From: CAWGGS01 sp963822095
Lineage (GTDB): Bacteria > Desulfobacterota > Desulfobulbia > Desulfobulbales > Desulfocapsaceae
DNA: 64,000 bases
Assembly (NCBI GenBank): GCA_963822095.1
Contig: CAWGGS010000039.1
Location: 124,001 to 188,000, forward strand
Direction: 5' to 3'
Shown one piece after another: positions 16,617-25,227 of this stretch (its first letter is position 1; every line of letters begins with the position of its first letter). Both the position numbers and the translations under genes were made by a program. The notes under the pieces are model-generated. The model had not been told where the DNA came from, ran no database searches, and saw only the letters and a program-made list of their open reading frames with translations.

Positions 16617-17981
16617 CTATATTTTTAAAACATAATATCTAAGCCATACATAGATCATTGCTATAAAAACCGTTACCAGCATGAGTGGAGTTCCATAGAG
16701 CATAAACTTTAAAAAGCTTATTTTCCTCCCCGCCTTTTCAGCCATTCCGACAACGATGACATTGGCAGAGGCTCCTATGGCCGTTCCATTTCCACCCAGG
16801 CATGCACCAAGGGCCAGCGACCACCAGATCGGCATCAGGTCCTTATACTGGAGAAGCTCAATTCCTGTTTTATGAGGCCAGAGTTCACGAGCCATGTCGA
16901 CGATCAATGGGTTCATTGTTGCAACATAGGGGATATTGTCGACAACAGCCGAAGCGACAGCCGAAAACCACATAATCAACATGGAGGTCCCGAACAGATT
17001 GCCGTGGGTCATCTTTAAGACTTCCACCGACAACATTTTTATTACTCCAACCTTTACCACTCCTCCGACCATGATAAAGAGCCCGATAAAGAAGAAAATA
17101 ACCGGCCATTCCACATCGGCGAGTACATGATGCGGTTCGTGGGTCCCCGACAGAAGAAGCAGGAGAGCGGCACCGAATAAGGCAATGGTTGCCGGTTCAT
17201 AATGAAGAAGACCATGAAAGATAAAACCAACCAGGACAACGGCCAGGACAAAGAGTGATTTTTTCAGCATGAGCGGGTTTTTTATCGCTTCCCTCTCATC
17301 CATATCCATGATTCTTTTCTTCAACTCTTCTCTGGTGGTTAGTTGTTTTCTGAAGACGATCTTCACAATAAAGAGAAAAACAACCATGATGAAAATCACC
17401 GCAGGTGCTAGATGGATTATAAAATCCATAAAATCCAGCCTCGCTTTTGAAGCGATCATGATGTTCGGCGGGTCGCCTATGAGTGTGGCAGTACCGCCTA
17501 TATTTGAGGCAAGGGCTTCAACAATTAAATAGGGAATTGCATCGACATCGAGGGCATCGGCAATAAGCAGGGTTACCGGAGCGATCAACAGGACGGTGGT
17601 GACATTATCCAGGAAGGCTGAAAGAACTGCTGTAACCAGCGCCATAATCACCATGATTTTCAAAGGATCGCCTTTACCGATTTTGGCACTCTTTATGGCA
17701 ATATATTCAAACATCCCCGTAGGTTTGGTCAAATTTATAATGATCATCATGCTGATCAATAAAAAGATAACATTCCAATCGACACCAAATTCTTCGAGAT
17801 GAAAGGCTTGATGCTGACTGAGAATCTTTAGAACCAGCATCAAAGAGGCACCGCCTATGGCAACTATGGTCTTATGAATCTTTTCTGAAATAATTGCGAC
17901 CAAGGCCACCAAAAAAATAGTCAGGGCCATCCAAAAGGCAGCATTCATCTGAAAGGTCTGCACAACAGCTTCGTTCTCCAT
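16617..17981 (-). CDS. nhaD: ArsB/NhaD-family sodium:proton antiporter
   Basis: Inner-membrane antiporter of the ion-transporter superfamily, 454 residues with about 11-12 spans. The paired hairpin motifs are visible: 'FLDNVTTVLL' with 'GGTATLIGDPPN' in the first half, and 'AVVDNIPYVATM' with 'GGNGTAIGASANV' in the second. These match NhaD-like proteins more than arsenite exporters. It lies 16 bp downstream of a CBS-domain gene, probably in one operon, so the CBS protein may gate it by nucleotide sensing. In a cell that also has a Na+-pumping decarboxylase it would interconvert Na+ and H+ gradients. Specificity for Na+ is inferred from the family. Confidence 0.82.
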   Translation of the reverse strand: MENEAVVQTFQMNAAFWMALTIFLVALVAIISEKIHKTIVAIGGASLMLVLKILSQHQAFHLEEFGVDWNVIFLLISMMIIINLTKPTGMFEYIAIKSAKIGKGDPLKIMVIMALVTAVLSAFLDNVTTVLLIAPVTLLIADALDVDAIPYLIVEALASNIGGTATLIGDPPNIMIASKARLDFMDFIIHLAPAVIFIMVVFLFIVKIVFRKQLTTREELKKRIMDMDEREAIKNPLMLKKSLFVLAVVLVGFIFHGLLHYEPATIALFGAALLLLLSGTHEPHHVLADVEWPVIFFFIGLFIMVGGVVKVGVIKMLSVEVLKMTHGNLFGTSMLIMWFSAVASAVVDNIPYVATMNPLIVDMARELWPHKTGIELLQYKDLMPIWWSLALGACLGGNGTAIGASANVIVVGMAEKAGRKISFLKFMLYGTPLMLVTVFIAMIYVWLRYYVLKI

Positions 17982-17997
17982 GATATTTTTCCTTACT

Positions 17998-18474
17998 TCA
18001 TACGCCGCACATCAAATTGGTAATAGCCAGATACAGATCACGTATGTGAACAATACCGAGCACTTGTCCTGTTTTTTCGACGACTGGAATACGCTGGAGT
18101 TGATGCTCGATCATGGTATCGGCGCACCGCATTAAGGTGGCATCAGGTGTAATGGTCAAAACACTGGTGGACATAAGTTCTTTCACTTTCTTTCCACGGG
18201 CCTTTTCCGTCCGTTCTTCAATCATTCCGTCCCAGGTAAAGCCTCCCAGATTTTCATCAAGGACTAGATAGGAGGGGATTACAGCTCTGATCACATTTAT
18301 GATGGAGAGAACCCCAATAAGTTTTTTCCCATCTTCGAGAACGACCATACCGTTGACGGATGCACCGTAAAGTCCCCATTTGGTCTCTTCCATCTTACAG
18401 ACCGCTTCATCCAAGGTCATATCAGGCGACAACCAGTTTGTCGTTATGGGTTCCATAATATCTTTAACCAGCAT
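17998..18474 (-). CDS. CBS-pair domain protein
   Basis: A 158-residue protein made of two CBS motifs (about 5-60 and 93-150), a nucleotide-sensing fold that usually binds AMP, ATP or SAM. The ATG at 18474 follows AGGAGCTTCT, so it is preferred to the GTG five codons upstream. It is the first gene of a pair with nhaD, suggesting regulation of the antiporter by energy charge; this is inference from context. Confidence 0.88.
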   Translation of the reverse strand: MLVKDIMEPITTNWLSPDMTLDEAVCKMEETKWGLYGASVNGMVVLEDGKKLIGVLSIINVIRAVIPSYLVLDENLGGFTWDGMIEERTEKARGKKVKELMSTSVLTITPDATLMRCADTMIEHQLQRIPVVEKTGQVLGIVHIRDLYLAITNLMCGV

Positions 18475-18851
18475 AGAAGCTCCTAACACTATAATTTAAT
18501 GTAGAAAAAAAGTGTTTACCTGGCAGAAACATTCTTTTACTCCGTGAAGAATACCCCTTTCCCCTTGTTTTTTGCCGTATCGGCACAGCACTGTAACTTC
18601 AGTGAAGTTTTATTGCAAGAGTCCATACGCAAAATTGATTGGTTTTTTTAAAGACCTTTTTTACAGAGCGGCAACAGATCCCCACGCAGGGCTGATTCTT
18701 GGGTGTATATTTGCATATTATGGTGGTAATTATCGATATTGAACGCCATAAAACAGGATTAGTTCTCCCCGCAACTAACCGGAAATAAATATAGGTATGA
18801 CCAATAACCATCCCCATTTCAGAAACACTTTTCGATGACGATACAGTTTAA

Positions 18852-19095
18852 GGTTCATCTGAATGAAACGTACTTTTGTAAAGCTGAAAAGGACAATCCA
18901 GCAGAGGGCATCGCTTCCGGACGCTACTCTGCGGCCTCATCGCCAATACACCACAACTGACAGACAAGCCGTCCCTGGGCCTGCTGTCAGATGCGGACGT
19001 CCTATCCGCACCCCTTCGGGCCTCCGCGAGGCGTCCTTCGGAGATGCCCTCCGCCTCCCCGCGTTATAGATAAGTACTCTTAATCCGGAAAAACC
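18852..19095. mobile_element. MITE-like element, copy A, with 8-bp target-site duplication
   Basis: This 244-bp non-coding element starts GGTTCATCTGAAT and ends with the inverse of GGTTTTTCCGGAT. The two ends form an imperfect inverted repeat of about 24 bp that shares GGTT, TC-G-AT and GTACTT. It is flanked on both sides by the perfect 8-bp direct repeat CAGTTTAA (18844-18851 and 19096-19103), the signature of transposition. A second copy about 80% identical lies at 56430-56694. The interior is rich in hairpins and has no open frame, so it must have been moved in trans. The GGTT ends with 8-bp duplication would fit an ISL3- or IS1595-like transposase; that is inference. Confidence 0.8.
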
Positions 19096-19110
19096 CAGTT
19101 TAATTTCCGG

Positions 19111-19250
19111 TTACCCCTGAAACTAAACCTACCGGAATGGGAGGGAGGGAGCTGTTGGTTTCTTGGGTCTCTGGAGCTCCCAGGAATGGTTTAAGCATCC
19201 CGTGAAACGAACAGCTCACTCCTTGGATTAGTAGCCGAACGTTGGTTCGG
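19111..19250 (+). ncRNA. Structured RNA candidate, copy A
   Basis: A sequence related to 27281-27440. Its core is a long rod: 19149-19167 pairs with 19199-19217 in 19 positions (only a G-G and a T-T mismatch), extended below by GGAG/CTCC across a G-A mismatch. In the other copy several pairs change to G-U or from U-G to C-G while pairing is kept. The G-U pairs only make sense on the + strand. The 3' side carries another hairpin, CCGAACGTTGGTTCGG. It matches no RNA family I can name; a 6S-like rod or a CsrA-sponge sRNA (several GGA motifs) are untested alternatives. Confidence 0.6.
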
Positions 19251-19404
19251 TAATCAGATTTTACCAAATTTTAGAAAGGACAAACCAACCGCTCCAAGGC
19301 GCTCAATATTCCGCAACCTTCAAAAACCTTTTACCACCATACAGAGCAGAACCGGTCAATAATAGCAGACTTCAGGAGAGGTGAAATCGGTTGGTCTCAG
19401 GGGA

Positions 19405-19443
19405 AAAAAGGAGGGCCGGGATCAATCAAACGATTGATCCCGG
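19405..19443 (-). terminator. Intrinsic terminator downstream of rpoH
   Basis: CCGGGATCAATC (19416-19427) and GATTGATCCCGG (19432-19443) form a perfect 12-bp stem with a four-base loop. On the minus strand it is followed by CCCTCC and then TTTTTT. It lies 79 bp after the rpoH stop. Confidence 0.75.
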
Positions 19444-19521
19444 AACCAAAGGAGAAAAAAAGGGGGGGGAGTGATAAGATTAACAGATGTTTGTCTGTTT
19501 TGAATAGAGCAGAGGCTTTGT

Positions 19522-20451
19522 TCATGCCTCTGCTGGTGACGGGGAAGATTTCAAGTTTTCTTGGATAAAGACCAAAAGATCCGGCGAGTCATTCTCAATA
19601 TGTTTCCGAATCTTTTTGAGTAGTGCTGCCTCTATCTGCCTTATTCTTTCACGTGAAACTCCGAAGATCTCGGAAATATTCTGCAGAGTCATGGGGTCAT
19701 CGGTCAACAATCGTTTTTCCAGGATCACCCTTTCCTTTTCATTGTGACGTCCCTGCAGGGTTTGAAGAAAATCCCGAAGCTTTTTTTTCATATCTTTTAA
19801 GCAGAGCGCATCTTCGATACTTGGTCCATTGCTCGAAATAAACTGTATCTGCTCATCATCGGAGTCTTTCCCTACCGGGCTTTCCAGCGACACCTCATTG
19901 TTAGTCATACGGTTACTCATCTCAATAACCTCGGATTTCTTTACATTGAGGCGTTTTGCCAGAAGCTCCGGTTCGGGCTTAAAACCTTGCACCTCAAGCT
20001 GCTTCCTTTCTTTATTCAGGCTGAAAAACAGCTTGCGTTGGGCCTGGGTAGTCCCAAGCTTTACCAACCGCCAGTTATTCATTAAGAATTTAAGAATATA
20101 GGCCCTGATCCAATAGGTTGCATAATAGGAAAATTTCACTCCTTTATACGGATCGTATTTTTTAGTGGCCTTAATCAAACCGATATTTCCCTCCTGAACG
20201 AGATCCATATAATTCTGCATCCAGAATTTCTGGAAATCCATTGCTACCTTGACCACCAAACGAAGATTTGATGAAACAAGACGATAGGCAGCTCCACGAT
20301 CATTTTCTTCATAGACTCGCAGAGCCAAATCATCCATCTCTTCTCTCGTCAGGATCTCATAACGACTCACTTCTCTTAGATAGCGCTCAAAGGAATTATT
20401 TACAGGAGAAAGTAATGTTTCATCCGGAACTGTAACAAGTGGAAAGCTCAT
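19522..20451 (-). CDS. rpoH: RNA polymerase heat-shock sigma factor RpoH (sigma-32)
   Basis: Alternative sigma factor for heat-shock and protein-folding stress genes. The 309 residues contain region 2 ('EGNIGLIKATKKYDPYKGVKFSYYATYWIRAYI' as the -10-binding core), the RpoH-specific box 'QRKLFFSLNKERKQL' near residue 140, and region 4 with 'LQNISEIFGVSRERIRQIE' at the C-terminus. The ATG at 20451 is preferred because AAGGA lies about 8 bases upstream; the ATG three codons earlier sits almost on that site. It has its own terminator downstream and a 400-bp upstream region, so it is monocistronic. Confidence 0.92.
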   Translation of the reverse strand: MSFPLVTVPDETLLSPVNNSFERYLREVSRYEILTREEMDDLALRVYEENDRGAAYRLVSSNLRLVVKVAMDFQKFWMQNYMDLVQEGNIGLIKATKKYDPYKGVKFSYYATYWIRAYILKFLMNNWRLVKLGTTQAQRKLFFSLNKERKQLEVQGFKPEPELLAKRLNVKKSEVIEMSNRMTNNEVSLESPVGKDSDDEQIQFISSNGPSIEDALCLKDMKKKLRDFLQTLQGRHNEKERVILEKRLLTDDPMTLQNISEIFGVSRERIRQIEAALLKKIRKHIENDSPDLLVFIQENLKSSPSPAEA

Positions 20452-20852
20452 GGTTGTCATCCTTATTATCTACCTCTCAAGAACCTGTTTGAATACCTCG
20501 TTGAAGCCGGCCTCGAAATCCCAGGTCTCGACGAAATATCATTTTATCTTTGACAGTATGCCCCAGTACTAGCAAATTAGATGCCAAAAGAGATCATCAA
20601 TTGATTTTCTCTAAAATCAATCAATTAAGTAATCACTCCTTTGATCGTTTCGACAGAGGAAGACACATGGTGTAAAAAAAATATCCACCCTGGATCATTC
20701 TGTCCCAGGTAGATCAGATAAATTGATACTCTTGGAGTTTTCTGACCAGAACAAATATCTCTTGAAGAGAGCACGTACTAAAACAAAACAGACCCGATAG
20801 GAATTTCCTGTCGGGTCTGTTGTATGAATATTTGGGTATCTGTTGGTGTTTT
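20452..20852. other. Intergenic region between rpoH 5' end and ilvC 3' end
   Basis: This 401-bp region carries the rpoH leader and promoter (minus strand) and the ilvC terminator at 20783-20821. No gene or further structured element was recognised. Confidence 0.5.
20783..20821 (-). terminator. Intrinsic terminator of ilvC
   Basis: AACAGACCCGA (20787-20797) pairs with TCGGGTCTGTT (20811-20821), an 11-bp stem with a 13-base loop. On the minus strand it runs into TTTTGTTTT, about 30 bp after the ilvC stop. Confidence 0.85.
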
Positions 20853-22325
20853 TTACATAATCGGCTTCATCGCGCCCATATACGAACGCAATTCCTCCCC
20901 TACAGCCTCGATACTCGTATAACGGATTGCCTCGTTGATCTGGATGAGCTCCAGATTGTCAGCACCGTTATCCTCAAGATCAAGGCCCTTGCCGATCACA
21001 TCGACATCAATGCTCTTCATAAAATCAGCGAGCAGCGGAATGGCCGCATCAGCAAACAGGTAGTTACCGTACTCCGCGGTATCCGAGATCACCACATTCA
21101 TCTCATAGAGCTTTCTCCGGGCAATGGTGTTGGCAATCAACGGGACCTCATGAAGGGACTCATAATAAGCCGACTCCTCCTTGATCCCTGCGGACACCAT
21201 TGTATCGTAAGCCAGTTCGACACCAGCCTTTACCATAGCAACCATCAGGATGCCGTGATCAAAATACTCCTGTTCCAAAATATTTTCGGTGGTTGATTCC
21301 GCACGCTCAAAGGCTGTCTCGCCACTTGCCTTCCTCCAGGCCAACAACTTGACGTCATCATTTGCCCAATCTTTCATCATGGTCTCGGAGAATACTCCCG
21401 ACATAATGTCATCCATGTGCTTTTCAAAGAGGGGCTGCAAGATGTCTTTGAGTTCTTCGGCCAATTTGAAGGCCTTGATTTTGGCGGGATTTGACAGGCG
21501 ATCCATCATGTTGGTAATACCACCATGTTTCATTGCTTCGGTAAGGGTCTCCCAGCCATACTGGACAAGTTTGGATGCATAACCGGAATCAATGCCCTTC
21601 TCGACCATCTTGTCGTAACAGAGCAGGGAGCCGACCTGCAACATCCCGCAGAGAATGGTCTGCTCACCCATCAGGTCCGACTTCACTTCGGCTATAAAGG
21701 ACGACTGTAGGGCCCCGGCCTTTTCTCCACCCGTTCCGCAGCAGTAGGCCTTGGCAATCTCCCATCCTTCACCATTGGGATCGTTTTCCCTATGTACGGC
21801 AAGCAGGGTGGGCACGCCGAACCCGCGCTTGAATTCCTGGCGAACCTCGGTTCCCGGAGATTTCGGAGCCACCATAATTACGGTCAGATCTTTTCTGATC
21901 TGCATTCCCACTTCAACAATATTAAAACCATGGGAGTAGGACAGACAGGCTCCTTGTTTCATAAGGGGCATGATGGTTTCGACAACGTTTGAATGCTGTT
22001 TGTCGGGAGTAAGATTGATGACCAGATCAGCGGTCGGGATCAGTTTGTCATAGGTGGAAACGGCAAATCCGTTTTCCGTCGCATTTTTCCAGGACTGACG
22101 TTTCTGTTCAATTGCGTCTTTTCTCAGCGCATAGGATACATCCAGGCCGCTGTCACGCAGATTCAACCCCTGATGCAATCCCTGCGCCCCGCAACCGACA
22201 ATAACAATCTTCTTGTCTTTCAACGCCTCAACTCCGTTAAACTCGGAAGAATCCATAAAACGGCATTGCGACAACTCCTCCAGCTGCAGACGCAGCGGCA
22301 GACTATTAAAATAATTTTGACCCAT
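20853..22325 (-). CDS. ilvC: Ketol-acid reductoisomerase, class II (IlvC)
   Basis: NADPH-dependent acetohydroxyacid isomeroreductase, the second common step of valine, leucine and isoleucine biosynthesis. At 490 residues it is the long class II (enterobacterial or plant) form with duplicated C-terminal domains, rather than the 330-residue class I form. The Rossmann 'GCGAQGLHQGLNLRDSG' is at about 65-80, 'MVAPKSPGTEVRQEF' at about 170, and catalytic Glu/Asp positions sit in 'EVKSDLMGEQTILCG'. An AAGGAGAG ribosome-binding site precedes the ATG. It is divergent from an IlvY-type regulator, as in Escherichia coli. Class II IlvC is less usual outside Gammaproteobacteria and plants, so transfer is possible. 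Confidence 0.95.
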   Translation of the reverse strand: MGQNYFNSLPLRLQLEELSQCRFMDSSEFNGVEALKDKKIVIVGCGAQGLHQGLNLRDSGLDVSYALRKDAIEQKRQSWKNATENGFAVSTYDKLIPTADLVINLTPDKQHSNVVETIMPLMKQGACLSYSHGFNIVEVGMQIRKDLTVIMVAPKSPGTEVRQEFKRGFGVPTLLAVHRENDPNGEGWEIAKAYCCGTGGEKAGALQSSFIAEVKSDLMGEQTILCGMLQVGSLLCYDKMVEKGIDSGYASKLVQYGWETLTEAMKHGGITNMMDRLSNPAKIKAFKLAEELKDILQPLFEKHMDDIMSGVFSETMMKDWANDDVKLLAWRKASGETAFERAESTTENILEQEYFDHGILMVAMVKAGVELAYDTMVSAGIKEESAYYESLHEVPLIANTIARRKLYEMNVVISDTAEYGNYLFADAAIPLLADFMKSIDVDVIGKGLDLEDNGADNLELIQINEAIRYTSIEAVGEELRSYMGAMKPIM

Positions 22326-22500
22326 TGCTCTCTCCTTTTTGAGGTGACCTTGTCGTCTCTTAAAAAGACTTTTTTGCCGAAAATCTTTTGCTAAAAGACC
22401 TATTCCATTTGTCGAAGTCAGGAATTTTTCGTTTCATCTTGCTGGTCCTGATATATTGATTATTCCCTGTTGCGTCAAGTGATTTATTCGTTATATTGTG

Positions 22501-22515
22501 TTGCGTATTTTGCAA
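22501..22515. promoter_or_regulatory. Candidate IlvY operator
   Basis: TTGCGTATTTTGCAA is an inverted repeat with an inner T-N11-A core (TGC...GCA), the LysR-family operator form, in the region between divergent ilvC and ilvY. A second TTGCGT half lies about 30 bp away at 22470, consistent with tandem sites. IlvY is known to activate ilvC in response to its substrates; binding here is inference. Confidence 0.5.
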
Positions 22516-22577
22516 TACTGGTTATGCTTGCCTTTCGCTGGCTTCAATCAATTGCCAACCGCTACCGGAAAATCACC

Positions 22578-23474
22578 ATGGACATCCGAGCACTGAAACT
22601 CTTCCTCCATCTGGCCAATACGTTGCATTTCGGCCGAACCAGTCAGGCCTGCAATATCACTCCGTCGGGATTAACCAGAACTATTCAGCGATTGGAGAAT
22701 GAACTGGAAAAACAGCTTTTCATCCGGGACAATCGCCTTGTTTCCCTGACTCCTGCCGGCAAAATTTTCAAGAGCTATGCCGAAGATGCCATCTTGCGAT
22801 TCAATGAACTGCAAAACGACCTTGCCGGTGATTCCGTCCTGAAAGGGGAACTGTCGATCTATTGCTCCGTCACGGCCATACTGAGTATACTGCCCAATAT
22901 TCTCGGCAAGTACAGAAAGACCTACCCGGAGGTCCACATAAATCTACAGACAGGCGATGCCGCGATGGCCCTTGCCAAACTACAAAACGGCGAGGTCGAT
23001 GTGACAATTGCCGCGCTCCCCGATAAGCGACCGCGGCAGCTGGAGTTTATCAAGATCGTCGAGACCCCTCTGATATTCATTGCCCCTGCCCGTTTCCCGG
23101 AGACGGTTTATTGGACCGGGGACGGAGAAATTGACTGGTCCCTGACTCCGCTCATCGTTGCGGAAAAAGGACTCAGCAGGACACGGGCTCTGAGGTGGTT
23201 TACAAAGAAAAAACTACAACCGCGCATCTATGCACAAGTCGCCGGCAACGAAGCCATCATTACCATGGTCAGCCTCGGTTGCGGTATCGGTATCGTTCCC
23301 GCGCTGGTCCTGGAAAAAAGCCCGATGCAAGATCAAATAACCGTGCTGGACAAGGTCCCCCAACTCAAACCGTTTTCGGTCGGCATCTGCACAGTGGGTA
23401 AAAACAGGATCAATCCGATTGTGCAGGCCTTCTTAAAAAACGCCGAAGAAAGCAAAAACTCAACCTATTCATAG
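22578..23474 (+). CDS. ilvY: LysR-family regulator, IlvY-like
   Basis: Transcription regulator of 298 residues with an N-terminal winged helix-turn-helix ('MDIRALKLFLHLANTLHFGRTSQACNITPSGLTRTIQRLE' region) and a C-terminal LysR substrate domain (about 90-290). The ATG at 22578 matches the IlvY family start; 36 upstream in-frame codons read as leader. It is divergent from ilvC, the arrangement of the ilvYC pair, where IlvY senses acetolactate or acetohydroxybutyrate to activate ilvC. surE follows after 5 bp and may be co-transcribed. Confidence 0.88.
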   Translation: MDIRALKLFLHLANTLHFGRTSQACNITPSGLTRTIQRLENELEKQLFIRDNRLVSLTPAGKIFKSYAEDAILRFNELQNDLAGDSVLKGELSIYCSVTAILSILPNILGKYRKTYPEVHINLQTGDAAMALAKLQNGEVDVTIAALPDKRPRQLEFIKIVETPLIFIAPARFPETVYWTGDGEIDWSLTPLIVAEKGLSRTRALRWFTKKKLQPRIYAQVAGNEAIITMVSLGCGIGIVPALVLEKSPMQDQITVLDKVPQLKPFSVGICTVGKNRINPIVQAFLKNAEESKNSTYS

Positions 23475-23479
23475 AAAAA

Positions 23480-24253
23480 ATGCCATTCATTCTCTTAACC
23501 AACGATGATGGAATTGCCAGCCCGGGACTTACCGCCCTCCGAAAAGCCATGACCTCTCTGGGACAAATTGTAGTTATTGCCCCCGACCGGGACAACTCGG
23601 CTGTCTCCCATGCCCTGACCATGAACCGTCCATTACGTATCGAAAGGCTCGGTGATTTAATCTACACTCTTGATGGAACACCGACGGACTGTGTGGCCGT
23701 AGGTCTCGGCAAGATCCTGAAAAAGAAACCTGATCTTTTGGTCTCAGGCATAAACTCCGGCCCCAACCTGGGGGACGATATCACCTATTCCGGTACTGTC
23801 TCGGCAGCCGTTGAAGGAACCATGTATTCAGTTCCTTCATTAGCTGTCTCTTTGGCCAGCGCTCCGCCCTATGATTTCAATGCCGCAGCCGCGGTAACGA
23901 CAAAACTTGCAACAATGATTCTGGCCCGCGGACTGCCTGAAAATACCCTGATGAACGTCAATATCCCGGGAGAGACAATTTCCGGGATCAGGATCACACG
24001 ACAGGGGAGACGACTGTGGGAGAATTCGATCCATGAAATTTACGACCCGCACGGTAGAATGCATTACTGGATAGGTGGCGGTACCCCGGTCAGGGACTCT
24101 TCCCTGGATACGGATGTGCATGCCATCCAGAGCGGGTATATTTCCGTCACCCCCATCCATCTTGACCTTACTAACCACGAAGGTATCTTTCATCTCAGGA
24201 ACGACTGGCGACTGGAGGAAATGGATCTTACAGGTCAAGATACCTCTGGTTAA
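23480..24253 (+). CDS. surE: 5'/3'-nucleotidase SurE
   Basis: Survival protein SurE, a metal-dependent nucleoside monophosphate phosphatase of 257 residues. The N-terminal 'LLTNDDGIASPGL' carries the metal-binding Asp pair, 'APDRDNSAVSHALT' supplies the conserved Asn/Ser, and 'VSGINSGPNLGDDITYSGTVSAA' is the family signature. It lies 5 bp after ilvY. Its last 26 bp overlap antisense a small membrane ORF transcribed with pyrF. Confidence 0.95.
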   Translation: MPFILLTNDDGIASPGLTALRKAMTSLGQIVVIAPDRDNSAVSHALTMNRPLRIERLGDLIYTLDGTPTDCVAVGLGKILKKKPDLLVSGINSGPNLGDDITYSGTVSAAVEGTMYSVPSLAVSLASAPPYDFNAAAAVTTKLATMILARGLPENTLMNVNIPGETISGIRITRQGRRLWENSIHEIYDPHGRMHYWIGGGTPVRDSSLDTDVHAIQSGYISVTPIHLDLTNHEGIFHLRNDWRLEEMDLTGQDTSG

Positions 24254-24392
24254 TGATGCAACCGACGACTACTCCCGCCAGGCTGCCGACAAGACTAACA
24301 AAATAGGCCGTCATGATCCCGAAGGAAGCACCAAGCCACCAGCCCAGACTGCCGCCAAGTGTAATAAAGACCAAAAGACAAATCTTCTTCAT
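24228..24392 (-). CDS. Small membrane protein (54 aa) downstream of pyrF
   Basis: A 54-residue reading frame, too short for common gene callers, begins MKKICLLVFITLGG. It consists of two hydrophobic, glycine-rich segments (about 5-20 and 24-47) broken by 'GWWLGASFG'. A GAGG ribosome-binding site lies 6 bases before the ATG, and the gene starts 8 bp after pyrF ends on the same strand, so it is probably its operon partner. Its composition is typical of short two-helix or glycine-zipper membrane proteins. Its 3' end overlaps surE in antisense by 26 bp. No function can be assigned. Confidence 0.65.
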   Translation of the reverse strand: MKKICLLVFITLGGSLGWWLGASFGIMTAYFVSLVGSLAGVVVGCIINQRYLDL

Positions 24393-24399
24393 GCTTGCC

Positions 24400-25134
24400 T
24401 CATCCCTTGGAAATCGTTTCGATGTCCCTTTGCATTTCCTCGATCACTTTGACCGGATCCTGGGCCTTGGTGATGGGACGGCCGACAACCACATGATCGG
24501 CGCCACCGGCTACAGCCTTTCCGGCAGTGACGATGCGTTTCTGATCATCGTTTGGATCCAAGACATTGGCCCCGGGACGAATTCCCGGGGTGACGATGAG
24601 CAGTTTCTCACCCAGCCTTTCTCGGAGACGACCGGCTTCCAGTCCGGAAGAAACCACTCCGTCACACCCCAACTCCAAGGCCCGTGCGGCCCTGTAGAAC
24701 ACCAGATCGGCCACTGACTGGGTCATGCCCATAGCCCGCATATCCTCCTCGCCGAAACTGGTCAGCACGGTTACCGCAAGAAGCTTCATTTCTCCACGCT
24801 CCTCGATGGCAGCCCGGATAATGGCATCATTGCCATGGATCGTTGCCAGACTGACTCCACGGCTTTTGACCTGGGCAACGGCCAGTTTCACGGTTTCCGG
24901 GATATCAAAAAATTTCAGATCGAGCATTACCTTATGACCCCGATCCAAGATCCAGTCGATGCTTTCAAACCATGAGGCCATAAAAAGTTGCAACCCGACT
25001 TTATAAAATCCCACGTGGGACTCGCAACGTTTGACTATCTCGCGCGCTTTGCGGTCGTCTTCCACATCCAGAGCAACTATAATTCTCTCGCGCAAAGGTA
25101 TCTGTTTTAACGGTTTTTTCTTATTCGTATTCAT
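24400..25134 (-). CDS. pyrF: Orotidine 5'-phosphate decarboxylase
   Basis: Last step of de novo UMP synthesis, a 244-residue TIM barrel. The catalytic Lys/Asp cluster 'LDLKFFDIPETV' is present, along with 'VALDVEDDRKA' at the substrate-binding start and the phosphate-gripping 'VTPGIRP' and 'VVGRPIT' loops near the C-terminus. It is followed on the same strand by the 54-aa membrane ORF. Confidence 0.95.
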   Translation of the reverse strand: MNTNKKKPLKQIPLRERIIVALDVEDDRKAREIVKRCESHVGFYKVGLQLFMASWFESIDWILDRGHKVMLDLKFFDIPETVKLAVAQVKSRGVSLATIHGNDAIIRAAIEERGEMKLLAVTVLTSFGEEDMRAMGMTQSVADLVFYRAARALELGCDGVVSSGLEAGRLRERLGEKLLIVTPGIRPGANVLDPNDDQKRIVTAGKAVAGGADHVVVGRPITKAQDPVKVIEEMQRDIETISKG

Positions 25135-25227
25135 TTAGCGAAATTCCTTTGAACCCCTCTTTTTAAAAGGGGGCCAGTGTTCCATTAACACGTGTATCAC
25201 GGATTGTGGACTTTTCTATCGCGGTTG

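Larger units (their letters stand above)
18475..19521. other. 1-kb non-coding region with mobile element and structured RNA
   Basis: No credible gene is present. Reading in the + direction it holds the CBS/nhaD promoter region (18475-18840), a MITE-like element with 8-bp target duplication (18844-19103), a structured RNA candidate (19111-19250) and the rpoH terminator (19405-19443). Confidence 0.7.

Noticed and set aside
16260..16628. 122-codon + strand frame between cyclase and nhaD
   Set aside because: It runs through the 20-bp nhaD terminator hairpin, has no ribosome-binding site and a biased composition.
18866..19077. Small frame (68 codons) inside MITE copy A as a gene
   Set aside because: The frame is not kept in copy B, while the hairpins are. 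The conserved signal is structural.
19111..19250. TPP, cobalamin, SRP or RNase P RNA for the structured repeat
   Set aside because: Signature boxes of these families (for example CTGAGA, GCCACTG, GGAAGCAGC, GAGGAAAGTCC) are not present.
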